From assembly GCA_035297145.1 (NCBI GenBank), contig DATGZN010000094.1:1-64000 (forward strand): 64,000 bases of DNA, given 5' to 3'. The first letter of the stretch is position 1. Each line of letters begins with the position of its first letter. This DNA is from QHXW01 sp035297145 (GTDB lineage Bacteria > Acidobacteriota > Terriglobia > Bryobacterales > Bryobacteraceae). This document shows positions 58,142 through 64,000 of the stretch, piece after piece. Position numbers and translations under genes: made by a program. The notes under the pieces are model-generated. The model saw only the letters and a list, made by a program, of their open reading frames with translations, searched no databases and was not told the DNA's origin.

Positions 58142-58614
58142 TTTGCTGAAAGTGCCTCGTAAACTCCGGCGAATTGAAGGAGGGAGAGGTGCCGCAAGCC
58201 GGTACCGGGTGACTTCACCTCAAACACTACCGACAATGCCCCAATTCGCAGCATGACATCGGTTTGCCGAGCCCGGCAAGTTGACGGAAGTTACTATTGC
58301 CGGCCTGGGTTCGTTCGGTTACCTGTCGAGACTCTCGACATGTTACCGCGGGCATTAACTAGAGTAAATTGTAATAAATTACTAAGGAAAACTCAGGCTT
58401 TTTTACCGTTAAATAAAATGCATTTTTACTTGTTACTGTTGAGGGTATCTCCCTACACTGAAGTGGCGCTAAGTGTGAGGAATGTGCGCATCGCGATCCT
58501 CGTTCCCGTGCGGTTACCGGAACAGAATGAGTTCATATCGCGTGTCATCGGATAGCGATTAGTACATTTTCTTGGCCGGAAGGCGCCCGAGTCAGTTAGT
58601 CCGCCGGAGATTTA
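58142..58614. other. 473-bp divergent intergenic region between kinase and response-regulator genes
   Basis: The left part is GC-rich; 58360-58450 is strongly AT-rich (TAAATTGTAATAAATTACTA, CTTTTTTACCGTTAAATAAA) and looks like a control region for the divergent genes. A small hairpin with CCTACACT and AGTGTGAGG arms sits near 58450-58480. No riboswitch of the GEMM, ydaO or Moco type was recognised by eye. CCGCCGGAGATTT supplies the ribosome binding site for the gene at 58615. Confidence 0.5.
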
Positions 58615-60168
58615 ATGCCGAACGATTCCATCCTGGTGGTTGAGGACACACCCGTCAACATGAAAGTCGTGCGGGTGCTGCTGACCCGGCACGGATTTGA
58701 TGTGCACACGGCCGGCACGGCGGAAGAGGCTCTGGAACTCCTGCAACATTTTCGTCCCGAGCTGATTTTGACGGACGTGCAGCTGCCGGGGATGAGCGGC
58801 CTGGATCTGACGCGAAAGTTGAAATCCGACCCTTCGACGCGCGACATTATCATCCTTGCGCTGACTGCGTTCGCCATGAAGAAGGACGAACAAAACGCCT
58901 ACGATGCCGGATGTGACGGCTACATCACCAAACCAATCGACACACGAACGCTTCCGGCCGTGGTTCGACAGTTTATCGAGGGTGGCCGTGGCGCACAGAA
59001 CGGCGCGGGCTCAAGTGCTCTGGCGGAGGACCCGGACAGCTCTGCCCTGCACGAGATCCGGAAAGAATTCGTAGCTGACGGCGCGCGGCAGGCAGAGCGG
59101 CTGATGAGTACGATTGGCGACGGATTCGATGCAGCGGAAATGCGGGGCACCGCCCATCGTTGGGCGGGCGCGGCAGGGTCGGTCGGATATCCGGAGATTA
59201 CCAGGGCCGCACGGGAGCTGGAGTCGGTCCTGGAGCAGAATGGCTCCGGTTCGCCTCAGCGAGTGCAGGAACTGCTCAAGCGCCTGGCAGGGATGTTCGC
59301 GGCGGCGCAGGCCGGTGATCGACCGCAACCCACCGAGTCCGCTCCCCAACCCGAATCCGCCGACAGGGCGTTGGGCTTGCTGGCTGCCCGCCAGGAGGCG
59401 CCATCTCCGGCGGTGCTTTCCGCACTGTCTGGGAAACGGTTCGCCTTGGCCGGATTTCCGCAAAACGACGCGTCCCGCCTGGCCAAAGCTCTCGACGTGT
59501 GCCAGGCATTCTCAAGAGATCTGGGCTCCGTGCTGCCGGATACCGAAACGGTTCGTCCCTTCGACGTGGTGATATTGAACGTCTCCTCCGACACCACAAC
59601 CATTCCGTCATGGAACAAGCCGGTTCTCATTATCGGCCCACGCGAAGTACTCGTGCGCTTGCAGCCCGTCCACAACGGAGCCGAAGATTTCCTGTTCTCG
59701 CCGTGGACTACCGAAGAGGTCATCCTGCGTTCGTACTTCGCGGTTTCCCGTGCCGGGCAAGGGCGCACACCGCAGGCGGCGCCGGCAGCCGGAGGGAAGC
59801 GGCGTATCGCCGTGGCGGATGACGATTCCACCATCCGCGCGCTGGTCGAAGCAGCGGTGGCGAATGCGGGCTTCGAGTGCCGCGTGGCTACCGACGGCGC
59901 CGCTGCGCTTGAAATGATCCGAAGCTGGCAACCAGATATGGCCGTCCTGGATGTGAACATGCCGAACCGCAGCGGTTTCGAGGTGCTGTCGGCTCTGCGC
60001 AACGATCCGTTGACCCGTGAAATCCGCGTGATTCTCCTGACCGCGCGCCAGCAGGAGACCGACGTCATCCGCGGATTCGGCTTGGGCGCCGACGACTACG
60101 TGATCAAGCCGTTCAGCCCCATGGAGCTGATCGCCCGTATGAAAAGGCTACTGGGGAAAAATGCATGA
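58615..60168 (+). CDS. Multidomain response regulator: REC - HPt - degenerate receiver - REC
   Basis: A 517-residue soluble phosphorelay protein from ATG 58615 with GGAG upstream. REC1 at about 4-120 has D54 in ILTDVQLPGMSG and K106 in GYITKPID. HPt at about 145-235 has the phosphotransfer H181 in GTAHRWAGAAGSVG. A third region, about 262-385 (KRFALAGFPQNDASRL; FDVVILNVSS; VLIIGPREVLVRLQ), looks like a receiver without phospho-Asp. The final REC has D446 in AVLDVNMPNRSGFEV, with ADDDSTIRALVEAAV and YVIKPFSPMELIARM. No DNA-binding or enzymatic output domain, so the output is probably by protein contact. Its stop overlaps the beta-barrel gene by 4 nt. Confidence 0.88.
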   Translation: MPNDSILVVEDTPVNMKVVRVLLTRHGFDVHTAGTAEEALELLQHFRPELILTDVQLPGMSGLDLTRKLKSDPSTRDIIILALTAFAMKKDEQNAYDAGCDGYITKPIDTRTLPAVVRQFIEGGRGAQNGAGSSALAEDPDSSALHEIRKEFVADGARQAERLMSTIGDGFDAAEMRGTAHRWAGAAGSVGYPEITRAARELESVLEQNGSGSPQRVQELLKRLAGMFAAAQAGDRPQPTESAPQPESADRALGLLAARQEAPSPAVLSALSGKRFALAGFPQNDASRLAKALDVCQAFSRDLGSVLPDTETVRPFDVVILNVSSDTTTIPSWNKPVLIIGPREVLVRLQPVHNGAEDFLFSPWTTEEVILRSYFAVSRAGQGRTPQAAPAAGGKRRIAVADDDSTIRALVEAAVANAGFECRVATDGAAALEMIRSWQPDMAVLDVNMPNRSGFEVLSALRNDPLTREIRVILLTARQQETDVIRGFGLGADDYVIKPFSPMELIARMKRLLGKNA

Positions 60169-61376
60169 TTCGGCGGCTCATTCGGATCATCCTCGGGGGT
60201 GCGCTCCTGGCCGCGCCAATCCTCGCACAGGACGAAGAGAAGGCCGCTCGCGACCTGGTTAAGCAGCAGAAATTCGCGCAAGCGCGCGAACTGTATGATC
60301 GCCTGCTCAAACTAGACCCCGACAACCTGGATTATCAGAACCAGATCGGCCGGCTCTCCGCCTGGATGAAAGACTACCCCCGCGCTACCGAAGTCTTCGA
60401 CCGGATTCTCAAGCGCGATCCCAAGAATGCCGAAGCCATGGTCGGCAAAGCCTACGTCGAGATGTGGCAGCATCACTACTCTGCGGCCGAGGAACTGCTG
60501 GCGCAGGCGAAGAAGCTGTCGCCCGAGGATGTGGATGTCGAAATGGCGCTCGCCCGCCTGTGCCACTACCAGAATCGCGAGCGTGCCGCCAAGGATCATG
60601 TACAGCGGGCGATCAAGCTCGATCCCACCAACTCCGAGGCCAAGGACCTGCGCGGCGAGATCGACCCGCCGCGTCCCGTCGAAGTGCGCCTCGGTTTCGA
60701 GCAGGACCGCTTCTCGTTCACCAATCCCGGCAACATGGGCTTTGTGAGCACCGGCTACAACGGCGAGGAAAATCACATCACCCTCCAATACGAGGAATGG
60801 AGCCTGTTCGACGAGCGCACGCGCCGCGCGGGTCTGACCGTCGAGAGGAAGCTCGGCGGCTGGTGGGTGCGCGCGAACGCTATCGCGGGGCCGGGCGCCT
60901 TGGTCATTCCGCGCCAGGAGTACTCGGGCGGGGTGTCGCACGCGCTGCCCAAACACTTCACCATCGATCTCGACTACCAAATGATGCGCTTCCATGCCGC
61001 GGACGTGCACGTTGCCAGCCCGGAGCTCACCTACTATTTCACCAAGCCGGTGTGGGTGACCGTGACATACGACAACGCGTGGACCAATTGGCGCACAATG
61101 ACCGCGCCCGGCTCCGTAAATCATTCCTGGCTCGGCCAGTATTACCAGCAGGTTTCCCGGCGGCTTATCCTGCATGGTGGATATGCCCGCGGCAGTGAGG
61201 CCTTCGAAACCTTGACTATTGACCGGCTGGGTGCTTTCCTGGCCGATACCTATCTGGCGGGCGCGGACGTCAAGATTGCTCATGGCTATTCCGCCGAACT
61301 GTTTGGCGCGTATCAGATGCGCGCCGATCACCAGCACGAGATCAGTTTCGGCGTTAACTTCACGGTAAAGCAGTGA
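60165..61376 (+). CDS. TPR - outer-membrane beta-barrel protein, YaiO-like
   Basis: A 403-residue exported protein from ATG 60165 (ATGA overlap with the regulator). Signal peptide IRRLIRIILGGALLAAPILA. Residues about 25-165 carry four TPR units: KAARDLVKQQKFAQARELYD, YQNQIGRLSAWMKDYPRATE, AEAMVGKAYVEMWQHHYSAA, DVEMALARLCHYQNRERAAK. Residues about 175-403 form a YaiO-type barrel: VEVRLGFEQDRFSFTNPGN, RAGLTVERKLGGWWVRANAI, DVHVASPELTYYFTKPVWVT, ending ISFGVNFTVKQ. YaiO and PgaA/BcsC-type TPR barrels act in surface polysaccharide export, so it is a plausible export pore for the neighbouring GT2 product. Confidence 0.82.
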   Translation: MIRRLIRIILGGALLAAPILAQDEEKAARDLVKQQKFAQARELYDRLLKLDPDNLDYQNQIGRLSAWMKDYPRATEVFDRILKRDPKNAEAMVGKAYVEMWQHHYSAAEELLAQAKKLSPEDVDVEMALARLCHYQNRERAAKDHVQRAIKLDPTNSEAKDLRGEIDPPRPVEVRLGFEQDRFSFTNPGNMGFVSTGYNGEENHITLQYEEWSLFDERTRRAGLTVERKLGGWWVRANAIAGPGALVIPRQEYSGGVSHALPKHFTIDLDYQMMRFHAADVHVASPELTYYFTKPVWVTVTYDNAWTNWRTMTAPGSVNHSWLGQYYQQVSRRLILHGGYARGSEAFETLTIDRLGAFLADTYLAGADVKIAHGYSAELFGAYQMRADHQHEISFGVNFTVKQ

Positions 61377-62557
61377 CGCTGGAGCGCGCTGACCGGATCG
61401 CCGTGTTGTCGAAGACACTGGTCTTCGGCATGGCCTACGTGCTGGCCATCGTCAGCGTCCACCGCTTCTATCTCGCGCCTCGTCTGACTTCGCGCGAACT
61501 CTCTCTCGCCATGTCCATCGCCACCGTGCAGTGCGCCACCATCACGGCCCTGCTGATGTTTTCTTTCTCCAAGAAACTGGCGCGGCAGTTCTGCGAATCC
61601 CGCGCAGTCCGCGTCTCGCCGGCCATCCGGGAGTTCCTTGGGCGGCACGCTTCCGGAGCCGATCATCTCAAGGACATCCGCGAAATTCGCGTGGCTTACC
61701 CGCGCGAGGTGGAACAATGCCTAGTGGAATTCCTGCGCATGGTCCGCGGCGAAGGCCGCGAAAGACTCGCCCAACTGGCAATTGAACTTCTTTTCGTCCA
61801 GCAGTGGCAGCGCCAGTTCCGGTCCAGGAATCTGGCTCGCCGGAAGAAAGCAGTCGCCAATCTGGCTTTGCTTCCGCGCGAGTTCGCCGGTGAAGTGCTG
61901 CAACAGGCCATGTCCGATCCCGATGAATCCGTGCGCCTCCACACCGCGCGCCACATGGTCAGCAATCTCCAGCCGGGAGAACTGCCCCAGGTGTTCAACC
62001 TGGTGGTGAACGGATCGCTCGTGGCGCGCATGGTTCTGGCCGAAGACTTGCGTCCGTATGCGCTCGAACTGGCGCAGGAAGCCATTCCGGCCGTGCTCCA
62101 GGGCGGGGAACCGCGCTCCACCCGTGCCGCGCTCGACGTCCTGCGCGCGTGGGGCAAGTTTCTTCCGCTGCCTCAGGTGTATCCATTGCTGCGCCATCCG
62201 AACGCGGGTGTTCGCGCGGCGGCCTTGCTCGTTTTGCCGCTCGTGCCACGATTGCCGGAACTCGAAATCGAAGTGCTCCACGCGCTGAACGATCCGGTGG
62301 AGGCAGTACGTGCCATGGCGGTGCGCATCGCTGCCAAGTTCGGCATCTCCAATGCCTTGCCGCAGCTTGTCCGCTGCCTGCGCGGTCAGGATGCCCAGAC
62401 TGCGGCCGCCGCCGCTCACGCGCTCGCCCAGCTTGGCGCCGATGGCCGCCACATTCTGGAGCAAGAAATGGTCACCGGGTCTGTGCTGGCAGCATCGGCG
62501 GCACTCGAGGCGCTGCAACGGCGCCAAACCGCTCGGGCCCAAACGGTGGCCGTGTGA
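61373..62557 (+). CDS. Membrane-anchored HEAT-repeat protein
   Basis: A 394-residue protein from GTG 61373 (GTGA overlap). Two N-terminal hydrophobic segments (VLSKTLVFGMAYVLAIVSVH; LAMSIATVQCATITALLMF) anchor it. The cytoplasmic rest, from about residue 75, is all-helical HEAT/Armadillo-like: ARRKKAVANLALLPREFAGE, SDPDESVRLHTARHMVSNLQ, EPRSTRAALDVLRAWGKFLP, RHPNAGVRAAALLVLPLVPR, NDPVEAVRAMAVRIAAKFGI. Such scaffolds bridge protein partners; between a TPR barrel and a GT2 it may couple synthase and regulator. Confidence 0.8.
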   Translation: MTLERADRIAVLSKTLVFGMAYVLAIVSVHRFYLAPRLTSRELSLAMSIATVQCATITALLMFSFSKKLARQFCESRAVRVSPAIREFLGRHASGADHLKDIREIRVAYPREVEQCLVEFLRMVRGEGRERLAQLAIELLFVQQWQRQFRSRNLARRKKAVANLALLPREFAGEVLQQAMSDPDESVRLHTARHMVSNLQPGELPQVFNLVVNGSLVARMVLAEDLRPYALELAQEAIPAVLQGGEPRSTRAALDVLRAWGKFLPLPQVYPLLRHPNAGVRAAALLVLPLVPRLPELEIEVLHALNDPVEAVRAMAVRIAAKFGISNALPQLVRCLRGQDAQTAAAAAHALAQLGADGRHILEQEMVTGSVLAASAALEALQRRQTARAQTVAV

Positions 62558-63984
62558 CCGCTTCCTCCGTTTTCGTCCGCGGGCTGTACGAGGCCTTCGA
62601 GTGGTCCATGATCTTCTACGTAAGCGCCAGCAACGCAGTCTACTTCTTCCTGATGGTTCTGGGCTTCTTCGCGCTACGCAGCCACCGTGCAAGGCAGAAC
62701 CAGGAGGCGCGCGCGGTCCTGCTCAACTCTCCGCTTCTGCCCGAAGTCAGCATCATCATGCCCGCCCACAACGAAGCCCTCACCATCGCGCAGAGCGTGC
62801 GCTCCATGCTCGACCTCAACTATCCCCACTACGACGTCATCGTGGTGAACGACGGCTCGAAAGACGACACCATGCGCATTCTGATCGACGAGTTCCATCT
62901 CTGCAAGTCCACCCGCCGCATTGGAAACGCCGTCACGAAGCCCGTTCGCGGAGTGTATCGGTCGCGAGATCCCATCCGCCTCACTGTGGTCGACAAAGAA
63001 AACGGCGGCAAGGCGGACGCGCTCAACGCGGGATTGAACGTGGCGCGTTCGCCGCTTGTGGCCGCCGTCGATTCCGATTCGCTGCTCGAAGACGACGCGC
63101 TGCTGTACGTGGTCGAGCCGTTCATCGAGAATCCCGGAAAAGTGCTGGCCACGGGTGGTATTATCCGCGTGGTGAATGGCTGCACGGTCGAGCGCGGCAA
63201 AGTCACACGCATCGCCACTCCCAGCCGCGTTCTGCCGCTATTTCAAACCATCGAATATCTGCGGGCGTTTCTGGGCGGCCGCGTGGCGTTCAGTTTTCTG
63301 AACTCGTTGCTGCTCATCTCGGGCGCCTTCGGGGTCTTTGACCGCGAGGCCGTCTTAGAAGCGGGCGGATTCGCAACTTCAACCGTCGGCGAAGACATGG
63401 AGCTGATTGTGCGCATGCATCGGGTCTCCCGCACGAAAAAGCTGCCATACCTGATCGTCTTCGTGCCCGAGCCGGTTTGCTGGACCGAAGTTCCCGAAAG
63501 CTGGAAGGTACTGCATCGCCAGCGCAATCGCTGGCAGCGAGGCACCGTCGAAAGCCTGATGACGCACGAGAAGATGTTGTTCCATCCGAAATTCGGCGGC
63601 CCAGGCTGGTTCGCATTGCCCTATTTCGTGGTCTTCGAGATGCTGGGGCCGGCCATCGAATTGGCGGGTTATCTGTTTACCGTGGCCGGCATCATTCTCG
63701 GCGTAGTGTCGATGAAAATCGCCGTGTTGTTCTTCGTGGTCTCGGTGCTGTTCGGCGTCCTGTTGTCGATGAGTGCCGTCGTGCTCGAAGAGTTCACCAT
63801 GCGCCGCTATCCGTCCGTTGTCGATCTGCTGCGCCTGCTAGCCGCGGCCGTGCTCGAAAACTTCGGCTATCGCCAGCTCTTGACGTTCTGGCGTCTCGAG
63901 GGAGTATTCGACGGTTTGCGCGGCAAGAGGGGTTGGGGCGCCATGGAGCGCCGCGGCTTTGAAAGAAATGCCCAGGCTGCCTAA
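62554..63984 (+). CDS. Family 2 membrane glycosyltransferase (processive polysaccharide synthase type)
   Basis: A 476-residue protein from GTG 62554, a GTGA overlap with the HEAT gene; any longer frame reads the HEAT gene out of frame. An N-terminal helix (NAVYFFLMVLGFFALRSH) precedes the GT-A domain: VSIIMPAHNEALTIAQSVRS, YDVIVVNDGSKDDT, KENGGKADALNAGLNVARSP, the metal DxD in AAVDSDSLLEDDAL, GEDMELIVRMHRVSR (ED) and VLHRQRNRWQRGTVESLM (QxxRW). C-terminal helices include VVFEMLGPAIELAGYLFTVA. This layout matches PgaC/BcsA-type and hyaluronan-like synthases lacking PilZ. The chemical product is unknown. Its stop is 16 nt from the window end. Confidence 0.92.
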   Translation: MTASSVFVRGLYEAFEWSMIFYVSASNAVYFFLMVLGFFALRSHRARQNQEARAVLLNSPLLPEVSIIMPAHNEALTIAQSVRSMLDLNYPHYDVIVVNDGSKDDTMRILIDEFHLCKSTRRIGNAVTKPVRGVYRSRDPIRLTVVDKENGGKADALNAGLNVARSPLVAAVDSDSLLEDDALLYVVEPFIENPGKVLATGGIIRVVNGCTVERGKVTRIATPSRVLPLFQTIEYLRAFLGGRVAFSFLNSLLLISGAFGVFDREAVLEAGGFATSTVGEDMELIVRMHRVSRTKKLPYLIVFVPEPVCWTEVPESWKVLHRQRNRWQRGTVESLMTHEKMLFHPKFGGPGWFALPYFVVFEMLGPAIELAGYLFTVAGIILGVVSMKIAVLFFVVSVLFGVLLSMSAVVLEEFTMRRYPSVVDLLRLLAAAVLENFGYRQLLTFWRLEGVFDGLRGKRGWGAMERRGFERNAQAA

Positions 63985-64000
63985 AATCCCACTTGCCGTC

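Noticed and set aside
58142..58614. Possible c-di-GMP or c-di-AMP riboswitch upstream of the response regulator
   Set aside because: Signalling context made it tempting, but no GEMM or ydaO consensus segments are visible.
62149..62553. N-terminal extension of the GT2 frame
   Set aside because: It reads the HEAT-repeat gene out of frame; GTG 62554 fits the GTGA coupling seen in the whole operon.
1..64000. CRISPR array, insertion sequence or prophage
   Set aside because: No regularly spaced repeats, transposase, integrase or phage structural genes were found; the only phage-like signal is a single C-terminal domain at 31203-31985.

Overview
The window looks like a chromosomal segment of a soil-type Acidobacteriota, most like the Bryobacterales / Candidatus Solibacter group. 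This is inferred from the moderately high GC, the many secreted proteins of acidobacterial type (the GTWKVNIAKSKY family, the DPRYFRRG outer-membrane family, secreted BNR, beta-helix and glycoside hydrolase proteins), several Tat-type exported enzymes and PIN-type toxin-antitoxin modules. No 16S gene, tRNA, CRISPR array, insertion sequence or prophage was found, so the taxonomy is not proven.

Layout. 1-3.9 kb: the 3' end of a carbamoyltransferase, small secreted or hypothetical genes, a PhyH-type dioxygenase, a ribbon-helix-helix antitoxin with a frameshifted PIN toxin, and an Lrp/AsnC regulator. 3.8-10.6 kb: S9 peptidase, pgk, an exported RraA-like protein and a 12-Asp-box BNR/GH74-like protein. 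10.6-17 kb: a DUF5615/DUF433 pair, ftsK, uppP, pyk, an orphan Phd antitoxin with a toxin stub, and an exported TIM-barrel isomerase. 17-24 kb: outer-membrane proteins, a dockerin-bearing beta-helix protein, an XRE-PBP regulator and a molybdate/tungstate ABC transporter. 24-31 kb: a sugar catabolic operon (SIS isomerase, PfkB kinase, GatZ/KbaZ-like protein, cupin) followed by a secreted GH2. 31-39 kb: TPR protein, SDR plus a conserved hypothetical, a divergent WYL regulator, a receiver-less winged-helix protein, MATE pump and small unknown genes. 39-52.6 kb: methyltransferase, GH32, exported RidA, MFS, a GH-like Tat protein, and a minus-strand run of aldo/keto reductase, YcaQ-like protein, exported SelA-like PLP protein and beta-helix protein, then a polysaccharide deacetylase. 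52.7-64 kb: a signalling and cell-surface block (HDOD protein with a degenerate receiver, DacZ-like diadenylate cyclase, hybrid histidine kinase, REC-HPt-REC protein) leading into a tightly coupled run of TPR/beta-barrel, HEAT-repeat and GT2 genes.

How it fits together. Most of the window serves use and remodelling of polysaccharides and other polymers (GH2, GH32, GH74-like, beta-helix, deacetylase, S9 peptidase) and the metabolism of the sugars released. The last 11 kb reads as a phosphorelay controlling synthesis and export of an unknown surface glycan and is the best candidate for an undescribed system. Two patterns run through the window: -10-like hexamers ending 5-10 nt before start codons, suggesting leaderless transcripts, and export signals on enzyme families that are normally cytosolic (RraA, RidA, SelA-like, IolE-like).
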